DNA of 64,000 nt, taken from assembly GCF_000327385.1 (NCBI RefSeq), contig NW_008710950.1, positions 3,206,064-3,270,063 on the forward strand, written 5' to 3'. The DNA comes from Lottia gigantea. Its lineage: Eukaryota; Mollusca; Gastropoda; Lottiidae. Positions 12,590 through 39,000 of the stretch are shown here, piece by piece (the stretch's first letter is position 1; each line of letters begins with the position of its first letter). Both the position numbers and the translations under genes were made by a program. The notes below the pieces were generated by a model. It saw nothing but the letters and a program-made list of their open reading frames with translations. It ran no database searches and was not told the DNA's origin.

Positions 12590-15415
12590 AATTCGGATAA
12601 AAAATAAGAAAGTCGGTAATGCGCATGCGCACAACAAAAATTAAAAATTTCCATCAAATTTAGAATTGAATTATTCACATACATACCAAGTTTTATGAAA
12701 ATCGGAAAAGAAATAAGAAGGTTGGCAATGCGCATGCGCACTACTCAAATTCGATAATTCCATTAAATTTAGAATTTGATTATACACATACATACCAAGT
12801 TTGATGAAAATCAGATAGTAAATAAGAAAGTTTGCAATGTGCGTGCGCACTACGCAAATTCGATAATTCCATCAAATTTAGAATTTGATTATACACATAC
12901 ATACCAAGTTTGATGAAAATCAGATAGTAAATAAGAAAGTTTGCAATGCGCGTGCGCACTACGCAAATTCGATAATTCCATCAAATTTAGAATTTGATTA
13001 TACACATGCATACCAAGTTTGATGAAAATCAGATAGTAAATAAGAAAGTTTGCAATGCGCGTGCGCACTACGCAAATTCGATAATTCCATCAAATTTAGA
13101 ATTTGATTATACACATACATACCAAGTTTGATGAAAATCAGATAGTAAATAAGAAAGTTTGCAATGCGCGTGCGCACTACGCAAATTCGATAATTCCATC
13201 AAATTTAGAATTTGATTATACACATACATACCAAGTTTGATGAAAATCAGATAGTAAATAAGAAAGTTTGCAATGCGCGTGCGCACTACGCAAATTCGAT
13301 AATTCCATCAAATTTAGAATTTGATTATACACATGCATACCAAGTTTGATGAAAATCGGATAATAAATAAGAAAATTGGCAATGCGCATGCGCACTTTGC
13401 AAATTTGATAATTCCATCAAATTTAGAATTTGTTTATACACATACATACCAAGTTTGGTGAAAATCGGATAAGAAATAAGAAAGTTGGCAATGAGCATGC
13501 GCACTACTCAAATTCGATAATTCCATCAAATTTAGAATTTGATTACACACATACATACCAAGTTTGATGAAAATCGGATAGTAAATAAGAAAGTTGGCAA
13601 TGCGCATGCGCACTACGCAAATTCGATAATTCCATCAAATTTAGAATTTGATTATACACATACATACCAAGTTTGATGAAAATCGGATAGTAAATAAGAA
13701 AGTTGGCAATGCGCATGCGCACTACGCAAATTCGATAATTCCATCAAATTTAGAATCTAATTATACACATACATACCAAGTTTGATGAAAATCGGATAAG
13801 AAATAAGAAAGTTGGTAAATTAAGTGGAGGTATACCTTCAATATGCTGCCGTGAGCTTAAACTAAAATATGACATGATTCAATCCACCTAAAAGCTTAAT
13901 TTTATACCATAACTGGACAAAGATCATTTTTAAGAAATATAAAAGGGAGGGTATCTTTAAAACAACTTAAAATTTGATTTCTGTTGGGGTTGACAGCCAG
14001 GTTAATCTAATTAGCCGATTTATCTAATAATAACCCCATGTTAAGTGAATGGAGTTTTGAATTTGCATGTAAAGTATGCATGTTATATATCTATGGAAAG
14101 CTGAGAATCTTTACATTACAAAATCGAAAGAATTATTGCCATATCTCTATTAGGGACCGAGATAGAGCACTTTAAAGGCTCAAAATGGTCCATATTTAGA
14201 CCCCTGTAAAATCGGAAATAGGTATCTGACCCCAAAGGTCAAAAGGTCAGCAGATAGACAAGGTCACAAATTATCATCACAGTAAATATGGAGGTCATCA
14301 AAGGTCAAGGTCATGAGATATACGCCTTCAAACTTTGAAAAAAACAATCCGGTCGTACAAAAAAGGCAAAACCGAAAATCAAAATTATGCTTCCTATCAT
14401 TTGTAGACAAACATTAAACGTATCGTTTGACATAAACGTTACGCAAATCGGATTAAAAATGTATTCTGGGAATCGATTTGGACAAAAATGAGGCAAACCA
14501 ATATTGCGACAAACATGTTACTTCCGGTACGATTTTTTTTAGTTTAAAAGGTTTGTATTAAGGCTGGTAATATAATGCATATGTTACTTTTGACATAAAT
14601 CAATTCCACCGGAAGTGACGCCACCGGAAGTACTAACATCGAAACCGGAAGTAATGAAAAAATTTTGAATGTGTGCTTTTATTCCACTTTGCTGGCGGTC
14701 TACACCATGTAAGTTTCAAGTCAATCCGACAAATAACAACCGAAATAGTATTTTTCGATTAATTTCGGCAAAATAAAGTATGCAACGAATTTTCGAAAAT
14801 CGAAAATTTTTAACTGCTATCATTTGCCCTTTGTTACAAGAAATACAATGATAGAAACCCGATCAAAATCGGTTGATAAACATGCCCTCTAGAGGCGATT
14901 TTCTGTTTGTTGCAAACGTCGCTTCATGTTGCTCAGAAAATTTTCGTTTTACATTCATTCCACAATTCTCCACAGGTTAGAAAACATGGTGAAATCCGTT
15001 TTGCCGTACCCGTTGCCGTTTCCGAGAACTAAGCTCCCGGGATGAAGAAAAAAAAAAAAATAATAAACAGTTCGTTTTACGAACGCCCTGCAAAAAAAAG
15101 AATGGACATTTAGATAACAAACACAATAAATCAGTCAAATACATATAGTCATTATAGTCATCGTTATTATCTATTAAAACTGTTATGTTATCTGCATAAT
15201 TTCAAAACTGATTTGAAAATGAAAACCTTTATCCTACCTAATGAAGGTTATGAATTATGATGAAATAAACAGTAAATCAATTAAAGGAAAATACTGATCT
15301 GTTTCATTTTTTCTGTGGTTTAGTAGAATTCATATTAATGAACTAGTGGAATGATAAGTGGAATCAACACAGGAAAAATAGGAAATGATTCAAAGAGGTC
15401 AGAATTTTTTTTTTC
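12590..15415. repeat. Near-exact duplicate of 9700-12539
   Basis: Carries eleven 109-bp units (motif positions 12621 to 13711) and the family B body, then the same unique AT-rich tail that precedes the gap. The offset is a constant 2890 bp through the array and changes only at small indels (near 10920/13812, and the ~20 bp difference near 12175/15070). Sequence after 15415 continues past the point where the left copy was cut by the gap. Most likely an unmerged contig overlap or alternative haplotype. Confidence 0.9.
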
Positions 15416-17110
15416 AGAATTAAAAAGAATTGCTTTGATATGTCAAACCTTGTAAAAATATTTCGTCAAAACACTTATTTTTTTAAGTGATTTCAGCTTT
15501 TCAGACTTGCACAACCAACATATTGAAACTGGATTAAGAAATCTCTGATTTTTGCTGTTATTGAACCCCAGGTTCAGAAAGCGGAGTCTAAACTCACTAA
15601 GCCAACCCTGCACAGATAACAATGTTGCATAGCCCTTAATTCATAATATCACAGTTTAAGATTTATCAAATCCAATGAATAATAGCTATGGGATTGATGT
15701 TATGAGAATATTGTCCCGGTTGGAAACTATTTAGACAGTGAGTAAACACAGTAAATGTTATAGAGAGATCAGTGGGTGGAGGTTAGCTACTATATAGGAT
15801 CTAGCTTGTTGTTATCAATATTCAATAATTGTATATATAATAGTCAATATTCACACCTATTTAAACTCTAATCTTATAGTTGTCTACCATATCTCATTAC
15901 CTATGTCCTAAACCACCTTGTTGATGTCACACTTCTCTCTAACCATAGCTCATAGTAAGAATGTGATGGCAGATGGAACCATGTATTGATTAGTTTCTCT
16001 GTTTTTATCAGAAAAATAAGGTCATCGGCCATCGTGTCTGAAGTTAATGTTGAGGATAATGTTAATCGTGTTAAGATTGACTGATAAATTCCCTTCATAT
16101 GACGCTGACAAGAGAAAAAGGTTTTTATAATCTCTTAAAGATTATAATGATTAAGATGAAACTGCTTTATATACATATTTATATCAAGGAAGTTTCATTA
16201 TATTTTAACTCTGATTTTTGTTTCCCTGTAGAATAAAGTTGACACTAAACTGGTATTAAAATCAATGGTATTGTCTGAAACATAGTGAATAGTTTTTCAC
16301 CTCAATAAGAGAGTCTGTAATAAATATCACATTTTAAGAGTGAAAATATTATGTGACTGTATTTCTCCATTACTATGTTTTCTTTTAAGACACCATGAAG
16401 AAGTTGAAAAATTGATAATTATGAAATATATATTGAAAATATAAGCTACTTTTTCTTCAATTCATTTTATTAATGTCTGCTCACAACTATGTATTGTATT
16501 TTATTTTCACATTGACTTTCTTTATCAAATCATTACTGTGTTTAATATAGAAATATTCAAATAGGAGTATAACCTTACTTGCATGTAACTTTTCTGGGAA
16601 TTGGTCTGATTTAGACAATTTTCCACAATAAGATTTAGTTCTAACTCTGATTTAAGAATATGGATTAAATATTTTGAAGTATGTACAGTAAATTAGCATA
16701 AAATGGCACCTAAGATGATTATTATTGATCAAGTTATTTTGTCAAATCCACTTTAAATTTTGGAACTGCCAACCGATGATGTATTTGGCTGTCATGTACC
16801 TTCTTGTTAAGATTTATTTTTTTTATCAGATATATTTTAGTGGACATAAATTTCCTATTCTGAATTTTGTTCACATATATTTTCAAGATTTACCTACATT
16901 GACATGTGAGTTAAGAGTAGTTTCCTAACTGTATAAATGATCATAGAAAGATATGTTAGATAAGCAGATAATCAGATTTGAAAATCTGTTACAATAACCT
17001 GGTTTTAAGTTAAGTTGGAAATTGCAAAACTTTTTAACCAAATGTGTCACAATATTGATATTTATAAGATTCTTTGGAATACTTCAATATGGGTTCCCTT
17101 ATTTTTATTT
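15416..17110. other. AT-rich sequence, no gene recognised
   Basis: Unique-looking low-GC sequence. No exon of the expected upstream part of cmip (PH-domain region) was recognised on the plus strand. It may be a cmip intron. Confidence 0.5.
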
Positions 17111-17268
17111 ATTAAAATGAAAATGCTAATACTTATATGTATAGAAAGTAGAGGTGTTCTAATGACTTAAAAAAATATCAGATTGTCTCACATGTCCATA
17201 ATTAATTCACAGTAGAATTACCAGTAGAATTCCAATGAGTGACAGATCAAGAAAGGTCAAAAAGTCTT
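17110..17268. repeat. Dispersed repeat, left part (split by a transposon)
   Basis: About 160 bp closely similar to 54607-54785 ('gaaaatgctaatact', 'gtgttctaatgactta', 'ccaatgagtgacagatcaag', 'aaaggtcaaaaagtctt'). A weak continuation, 'tttgacactaaa...gaaatccatcttt', is at 18275-18310 here and 54856-54880 there. The intervening transposon is absent from the 54.6 kb copy. Confidence 0.65.
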
Positions 17269-18145
17269 TTTGTTACGCCCACATGAAATGGAAATGAATT
17301 GCCGTCACCTAGGTCCGTCGGTCCGTCCACAATTGCTCGTAAACGCTCTACAAGACACAATTCTTGACGGATTTTGACAAAACTTGGTATGAATGTTCGT
17401 TATCACCCAAGTATGAACCCTATTGAAAATCAGAAGAATCGAAAAATATTTAGTACAAGTTATTGCCCTTGTACTTGAAAACGCGTTCAATTTTGGCTCG
17501 TAAACACTCTTGAAGGGACAATTCTTGATGGATTTTAACGGAACTTGGCATGAGTGATCGTAATCACCCAAGGATGAACCTTATTGAAAATTAGAAGAAT
17601 CGAAAAATATTTAGTATGAGTTTTTGCCCTTGTTCTTGAGAACGTGTTCAAGTTTTAACTTGTAAACACTCTAGAAGGGACAATTCTTGACGGATTTTGA
17701 AGAAACTTGGCATGAGTGTTTGTTATCATCCAAGGATAAACCCTATTGAAAATCCGAAAAAATATTTAGTATAATTAGTTATTGCCCTTGTTCTTGAAAA
17801 CTTGTTCAATTTTTAGCTTGTAATCACTCTAGAAGGCACAATTCTTGAAGGATTTGATGAAACTTAGTGTGAATTTTCGTAACCACCCAATTGAAAATCA
17901 GAAGAATCGAAAAATATTTAGTATGAGTTATTGCCCTTGGTCTTGAAAACGCTTTCAAATTTAGCTCTAAAACACTAAAAGGCATGATTGTTGCTGGATT
18001 TTGACAATACTTGATTTTATTATTCAGTTCCGCTCTGAAGAATTCAAAAGAATATTTCATACTGGTAATTGTTACTGTACTGCTAAATATTTTTATTCAA
18101 AATCAAAGCTGCCAGTGGGCGTATATTACTTTGCCTGGCAAGTTA
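17269..18145. mobile_element. Non-autonomous DNA element, 'gtgggcgtata' family, copy 1
   Basis: Ends: 'tgttacgcccacatg' on the left and 'cagtgggcgtatattactttgcc' reading out on the right (the conserved CGCCCAC core is inverted at the two ends). Inside are about five repeats of ~120 bp with 'acaattcttgacggattttga', 'cacccaag' and 'agaatcgaaaaatatttag'. It starts with 'gtccgtcggtccgtcc', typical of this repeat class. No transposase was seen. Other copies are at 19586, 20832, 37391 and 57673. Confidence 0.7.
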
Positions 18146-18811
18146 TCTTTTGTTTATCCATACTGTATATACATTTATGGACATTTATAATTGGTCAAGA
18201 CTCTTTATCATATGCAATAAGAACAGAATAATATGATTAAGAAAATTAGAAACACAAATTAATCAAATAGTTTGCTTAATTTGACACTAAAAACAAAGAA
18301 ATCCATCTTTAATATCACTATTGCCTCCTGTAGGAAAATATACTGTATACTATACAGGTGACATAAACTCTAGTGTACTTATATATTTTATGATAACTTA
18401 TAAGTTTGTTATAAGTTATAACATTGACCTCAGTAACTTATCATTTCTTTAATGTTATAAAATCATCTAGTATCTAATTATTATACTTCTCACATTTAAA
18501 ACAACATTTCATATAAACTCATGTTATACCATAAAAGCATTAAATTTAATAATGTTTATATAGACAAATTATACTGCTCAATACTTCACTGGTATACATG
18601 GTGATCAGATAATTGAATCGAAATCTGTTATTCTGTATTTTACTTCTTCCCCTTATTATTGTTGATTTAAAGATTGAGAAAAACATTTGTAGATTTCATT
18701 TAGATATGATGCTTAGTTGCCTATGTATTGAATTAAATAATGATAAAGTAGGTGCACCGGCAGTAGATCAAGATGAGCAGCCATTTGATGTTATTAATTT
18801 GTATGTTTCAG

Positions 18812-31505
<12,694 letters not shown>

Positions 31506-34500
31506 TAATATGGAACCTATTATAATTATCAAAAAAAAGCCTTAAAATAAATTTGGATCTTCAGACAGATACCCAAATATAGGGTAGCTCATCCTTTTAA
31601 TGTGCCTAAAATATTTCATTACTAAAGATTGACCTTGACAGGTTTCAACTTCCATATCTTAAATACCTATTATCATATATTGTTAGATAAACTTTACCGG
31701 TTCAATCTGAATAACATATTCTGGAAATTTATGTATATAAAAATATGTGCTAGAAAATCCTAACATCAGACCAAAATTAAAAAGATCATGTATTGGATAA
31801 ACTTTAAGATAGTTCAATATCATTGTGTACTGGAAATGTCCTTAACTGGTTCAATATCACATTGTTTACTGGATAATCATTGATTTAGTGTGTACCTCAC
31901 ACCAAATTATCATGAATATCATATCTGTTAAATATGAATATTATGATGTACTGTCAATAGATTATTGTATGGAATAATTTGAAAGACAATGGTCAAGTTT
32001 CCATCATTTCCTAGATATAATCAAATGTAGACAACTAAATCTGCAACAACCACCTATATCTTATTTTGATACCAAACAATTTAACAGCTCTATTCAATTT
32101 GTATGTGTACATTGTGTAAAATATGATCTTTTATAAAGAAATATAATATCTACATGTGCTGTGTTCTATACATAAACAAATTCAAACAATGAGTCTTAAT
32201 AAATTTTTAATTGAATCATAATGATCCAGTGCATTAAATGTGCTTATTGTGTTTTTACTGTGGTAAATCATTCTGTGACTGTATATTATTATACAATATC
32301 TAAATATTTTGTATAAATTGTGAGAGTTCAATATTGTGACTTATGTCGTTTATAAATCCCATCAACTGTTCAATTAATTGGTTACAATTCCAAAGATTTG
32401 GATTATGATGTTAAATTTTTAGTGAAACATAATGTACAATTTTAAGGATTTTTGACAACAATCAACATTGGATTGGATTAAATAAAGAAAGGTGACAAAA
32501 ATTCATCCACAATTTATTACTCTATATCTTAAACATATACCATCCTTTATCCTTTGTAATTAAACAGCTAACATAACTTTATTCTAGCAAGTTACAAAAA
32601 TCCAATACCCAGTTTGTAGATATTTATGAATTGAATGACAAAATGACAAAATTTCATTTCCACAAAGTTACTCATATCTCAGAGCCATCATTTATTTTAG
32701 TTTTTATATATGATAAATTGAAATCAGCTGAATTCTTGAGTCTGAAATGGAGAAATATATATCTTTAGTATGAATCATTTTAGTTTTCAAGTTCAAGATA
32801 TCATGCCTAATGTGTCTCTTGTCCCTATGTTTTATCCAAATATTAAATCTTTAAATTTGTAAAGCTGGAGTTTGTGCAAAATCAAAGTAAATGTAATTTG
32901 ACTATCATATACTGATAATACAGGCTCTTATTTGGAGAGGCTGTGTTTTTGATTCAAAAACCCTATTTTGTGGTTTTTCCCATTCGTGTCATTGGTGAAT
33001 ATACATGCTAACATGCCTGAATGGAACTATGTCAACAATCTTATGAAATTATCAAATTATATTCAGATTATTCAGACTATTGCTCGATTTGCAATGATTT
33101 ATTAAATCTACAAACTGTGCAATAATTTAACTAGCTTCTATCCAAGAAATAAGAATGAATACTTTAAGTTCTTTCATGTTAACTTGGGCGTTCTTAGAAA
33201 TATTTTGTTTCTTTTGTTGCTTGTTTGTTGTTATCTTCTGTTTTGTGACTTTATTTTCGTGTTAAATATTTGTGACATGTTATTTATTATGTGTTGATGA
33301 ATATGGATACATATTTTATGTATTTTGAAGATCATACATTTTTGTTATAAAAAGATAATTTTATCTCTACTGTTTTCTATTTTTTAAAACATATTAAAGA
33401 AATAATTTGTCACATTAAGTTCTTAAGAATTAAGAGGAGTTATGTTGATGAGACAACAAAATAATCCTGCTAGCTGAAACATGGTATAAAATTCCATTTC
33501 ATATCCACATGCTGAATAAAGTAGTCAAATAGTGCTGAATATTTATTTTTTACAGTTAAAGCTAATAATACACAAATAGTTGTTCTGAAGTTTCACTGCT
33601 GAAAATTTCCTAGAAAAAAATCAGATATAGGCCTGTAGTCATATACATATTTGCACTGGCAGCTGATGTAGCTCAAATACAACTTTCTGTACAGAATTAA
33701 ATTCTGGTTCTGCTGCAATTCAACTAGATTGTCACTTACAGACAGGTTGATTTTCCTATTTTAAAGTAATCTGAATAATAATAAAATTATAATTAGTGCA
33801 ACTACTATTGGCCAATTTCCATTTACATTCTGAATGTCAATCACTTCAATTTTAACCAACAGTTCTAATTCCATCTCATAATCCATTTAAATACCCTATT
33901 AAAAGTCCCTTAATATATCTAATGAATATTTAAATGGAAGCTACAGTTTTGTGAGAAACACAGTGCTGTTATGGTTTTGACAGTGTGTCTAAATGAACAA
34001 GCTCTTGTCTTAGTTTATCTTATTTATCAATCAATACAGTTTGTTTTACTGTATGTTAAGCCCGAGTCAGATAAATTCATTTACACAATTTTGACATGAA
34101 GTATCATATTTGATATTTGTCATTTGTTCCATGTAAATGTAGAAAAAAAATTGTCATTAAATATTCCATCATCATTATTGTTACCATCATTATTTATTGT
34201 ACTAAGCTTTAATGCGCAGGCGCATTTAAAATATAGCATTTTAATGAGGTCCTGTTATTACAAAATGTTATTATGGTATGTTGCCGTTTTGTTCAGAACC
34301 TATAATTTGTTTAAAATCACCTTTGAATATTTACAATTGGTTGGCTTACAAACTGGAACTAATTGTTTTGCACCAAGATAATTCGTCAAAATGCAGACTA
34401 TGTTGCCATTCTGAATAATTTACACAATTAATTTGAAAGTTTCTGTCTTGTTTTGATTAAAGAATAACTATAATGTGTTTTATAAAATTGAATATTAATA

Positions 34501-34672
34501 TTATTTTAAGATGGTGTATATTGTAAAAGTCTGCTGGTTTTATTATTGTTTCTTCTATTTGATTACAGTGTTTTGATGTTCTAATCATTGTACAACACAT
34601 TGACCAATAAATATTCTAATTTTAATAATTTGCTATTTCATTGCATTAAAATAAGTATTATTGATGTTTCAG
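31506..34672. other. cmip 3' UTR and downstream, AT-rich
   Basis: No coding exon was recognised. AATAAA-type signals occur at 31546 and further on. The true 3' end of the cmip transcript cannot be set from sequence alone. Confidence 0.5.
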
Positions 34673-34775
34673 GTCAATCGCGAGGGAACATCTAAATACA
34701 GACCTTAATGGTTTAAGAATGCTTTTTGATTCTTATTTACAAAGTGAAATATCAACTCTAAAAGATGATGAATAG
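34673..34775 (+). CDS. Orphan 3'-terminal exon, unknown protein
   Basis: After the acceptor TTGATGTTTCAG there is an open frame, usable only in phase 2, that encodes SIAREHLNTDLNGLRMLF... followed by DSYLQSEISTLKDDE and a TAG at 34773-34775. The composition is that of a charged amphipathic helix and looks like genuine coding sequence. The codon choice is like that of neighbouring exons. No upstream partner exon was found between 31.5 and 34.6 kb. Joining to the last-but-one cmip exon would be in the wrong phase, so it is not an obvious alternative cmip end. I do not recognise the family. It could also be a chance frame. Confidence 0.35.
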
Positions 34776-36077
34776 TCTACAAATGAAAAAATTCTGATGG
34801 ATTTTCATTTCATAGAAGGGAATGACTGGTCCAAATGGGGTTAATTTGGATGTGCAATTTCCAGGAGGAGCGAAATTCTGAGCAAAAGCAAGATCTGCTA
34901 AAAAACATTCTTGTCCAAAAGAACATGATGCTAAGCCAAATATTTAGATAAAATATACTTTGTCTTGAAAATCATGTACCCCCCTCAAGGAAATAATAAA
35001 AAAAAAACATGAGTTTATCAACAAAGTTTTACTACAAAAATAACAAATTGAAACTATGTACCAGACATACAATGAGCAAAAAAGAGTTAATTACTCTAAA
35101 ACCATAACAATTTATCATTAGTTTACTGGAAAAAATGATGGCTTCGGTTATGGCTTTAACATAACTATACAATTCTGTATTTACAGCAGCACTGATGGTG
35201 CATAAAATATTTATGCACATTCAAAGATGTTTAAAATTATACAAATTATAGGAGTAAATTAAGCACCAAATAATAATTAACAAAAAATATAACTAACATT
35301 TTACTCGTACTGTGAAATCTATTATTTAATAACCTTTAAGAAATATGAAATATATGAAATCCTTAAAGTGAATATCCACTAAATGTATCACAAAATCTAG
35401 GAAATATGAATAACCAGCTCTCTTAGAACATTCCAGATCTTACTGCATGAATAACTTTGATAATATACCTAATAATAAATACAACTGAATAGTCTTCAAG
35501 AAGATATGATATGACAGCAAGTAATACAGTAAAATATATTTATGATGCACAGATTGTAATGTCCATTTTTGCTCTGAATCCAATGTACATGTATGATAAA
35601 ATTGGTTGAGTATCTTACATGGGAGATAACTGTTTAAATTAGATCCCTGTTTACAATAATAATGATTTCACAGTATTTACAATTTTAACTTTGGTATTGT
35701 ATATATACAATGGCAATATTCTACCTATCACAAATTACAATAGAAACACATAGCTTGATATTTTATTTAGAACAATCTTCAACCAACATCAATTCTCCAC
35801 CCCAGTCCCCCTACCTAAAGTTAATTTTAACTGTCTTCGTTTCAGGCGGATTCAAAATATATTCAGGACAATTTGACCCCTTGGAAGTTGATTTTAGATA
35901 AATGCATGGATTCTTGAAGGCAGGAGCAGCAATTATATCCAAATGAGTTATATGTTAGACACATCAACATATACATTCTTCATGCATTATCATTTTGAAA
36001 CATCACTTTTACTTTCAGAATATATGTTTTAACCTGAGAATAAGATCTGCAAGTTTTCAGATTCTAAATGATGTAGA
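34776..36077. other. Intergenic; probable 3' UTR of cep76 on minus strand
   Basis: AT-rich sequence between the orphan exon and the cep76 stop codon. No coding frame or repeat was recognised. Confidence 0.5.
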
Positions 36078-39000
36078 TTATAACACTGATTTATAGATAC
36101 AACCTAACATTACCCAGGTAGCACAAGCTGATTCAGGATAGGAATAAATACGTACACGTACACCAAGTCTAACTTGATCACCACGACAATTTATTATCTC
36201 ATTACAGAATGTTGTACTGAAAAATATGTAAAGATTATGTAACTATACTCATCCATGATCTTTTTGACACAATATGATTGGACTGACAATACAACTGTAA
36301 AATGGCATTGCTCAGAATTTGAAAGAGCATTTGATTAATTGAACATTTAACAAATTCATCATTTTAGTAATAATAAAATCTATAATTTCACTTTGCATTT
36401 AGCCATAAATTAGCACTATTAATGAACTCAAAAGAAACTTACTTGAGACAATGTGTAAATATTTTTCTAGGATTTCGATGTGTAAATTGTATTGGATATG
36501 ATTTTAATGTATGATCTTCAGACATGGATGACTGAATAGCATCTTGGAATTCTTCATTATTACATGTGATACCTGTAATATAAGTAAACAAATTATAAAT
36601 TTACATAATATTCTTCTTTCAAGAAGTACGTCATGTTCTACAAACATTCTATCATTATCAATTTCAATGTAAGTATTATTCAACTTGTAAAGAAATTAAC
36701 TTTCTACAGAGAAAATCAAATTGTTAAAGTAATTATCGCCAAGGTGTTTTGAAGAAATTGGTGTAATGCACAAACTTTTATGGAAATTGCTTGAATGTGG
36801 ATAGTAATAGTACAGTAGGTTTCCCCAAAGAAGAATTTCTCTTTAATGAAAGCTTTGCCTTTGAAACACTGAAGAATATATACATGTATATATATGATAA
36901 TAATTGTAGTATTACCTGTGACCCGTTCTGTTTCATAAGAAGCTAAAGCTGGTGTTAGTAAATAACTAAATTCATCATTCCATACACTAGTTAACCCTTG
37001 GTCCTATAAATCAAGTAGTTAGATATACATAGTTCATCCTGCATGGTATCAAACAAACCTATATTCCTGCATATAAGGATTCAACACCGAATTTCATCAA
37101 AATCAAAAAACTGGAATTGTTTCAATTAGATGTTTCTTCAGATATTCTATAAAATAATTAAAATTGTTTTGTTTGAATTTTCTTTATGAATCCCCCACTT
37201 TGACCCATATTTCATGAGGGACCAACTCGAAAAAGGCTGCAAACTGTGTCACCTTTTTTGATGTAAAATGTTTGATCTATAAATAAGTCAAGAAAAACAG
37301 TGTAATTATCATTTCTTAGTGATTATCTTAATATCAATTCATTATAACTTGTGACAATTCCTTGAAAGAACCATGATTTAAAAAAAAGATAGCTTGTCAG
37401 GCAAGGTAACATATGCCCACTTGCAGCTGTCAGAAATGATAAAACATTTTTAGTGATTAAAGTATGAATTTTCTTATATTAAAGAAATTTTATTAGTTTA
37501 AATTCAATAATATATATATTTACTTCCAGTTATTTATGCTGAGTAATTCCACAAAATTTTTGGTAATCATTATCAATAACCCAAATTCACCAAATTATTA
37601 AATCACATCTCTAATATCAAGGGCAAAAAATTGTTAAGAGTGAAAATCAAAATCTCCATTCATTTCATTTCCTTCATCATAAAAATCACATGAAATCTGT
37701 AGTCTCTATTGTGGACAATAACCCAAAGGCAGTTCATTGAAAAATCGTCAAATTCAAACTTGACCAAGATCTCATCAATAAACATTATCACATCGAGTTT
37801 CATTAAAATCAGATAAAACTGTAGTCTCTATTGTGTTCACAAGAAATACTGACAGACAGATCGACGGCATTTCCATGTGGGCATATAAAAATAGTGACTG
37901 TCAAAAAAAGATAAGCAAAACGTAAGTGTAATTTATTGCTACATCAACATATGAATATGGCCTACATTGTGTTCCATAGAATTTTTCTGCTGACATGGAA
38001 TCCGCTAGTTTATGACTTGACTTTGTTCACTGGAATATATTCTAGCAGACAACACTTGGAATTCCTAGTAAAGCTGGGGATTATAAGGAAATTTCGCCTA
38101 TGAAAAGTTGTGGAAATTGGTAATGAGTGAAATCCGCCATTTTGTATATGTTAAAATAATATATAATAAATTTGACATTGCTTTGAAATGATAGGAAAAA
38201 TTCTGCAGGTTGACATTGTAGAGATAAACCTTGTTTATCAAAACATGCAAATGTGGAGGTCACGCAAATTATTTATCATTTTCAAAGAAATTGGGTTAGC
38301 ACGAAATGAGGTAACTGTATCAATAAATTCCTTATAACTGTAGTGTATATTATTTTATAACAAACATTCAACATATTCCAGAAAACTTTGGTTCCAATAG
38401 CTTTCAATCTATCATTTCAAAAGGTTAAAGATATTTTTGGTTTGGCTTGTACACACTATCTTACCTGTCTATGTTCTGTAACTAAAGCTTTAATTTGATC
38501 TTCTAAATCATTGGAAGCAAAATGAACATCTAGGTTACTTGGAGATAATGGTGGCCAGGTGTGTTGAACTAATGGACCACAGACAGAAGCTATAGCATCT
38601 TCTGACATACTCTTCCATAGTGATTCATTTTCTAATATAAATCTACACACTTCAACATTATTACAAGACTGAAAAATAATCCCCAATAATTTTACAACCT
38701 AGAGTTTTAGTTCTTTAAACAATTGCACCACACTAATATTTTACATAGACTAATAAGCATATTAAGTTTTCTCAAAATCTTATCAAAAGTGTTGTCTTTA
38801 CTGCTTCTACATGCCCAGTTTTTATGCTAAATCAAAGGTATTAGAGCAAAAAAAATATTAATCTAAAATACATAAGATTCATCTACAATCTCAATAAACA
38901 TACTGAGTTTTGTCAAAATCTAATCAAGTCTGTGGAAAAGTTAAGACAACTGAACAAAAGTAGGCTGTATGTTCACATACCACATATTGTGGGTATATTT

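Noticed and set aside
6001-13812. CRISPR-like array
   Set aside because: The whole 109-bp unit repeats without variable spacers, and the genome is animal. It is an ordinary tandem array.
833-15415. Many 60-94 codon open frames in the repeat block
   Set aside because: They follow the repeat sequence, differ in frame and length between copies, and have no protein-like conservation or splice context.
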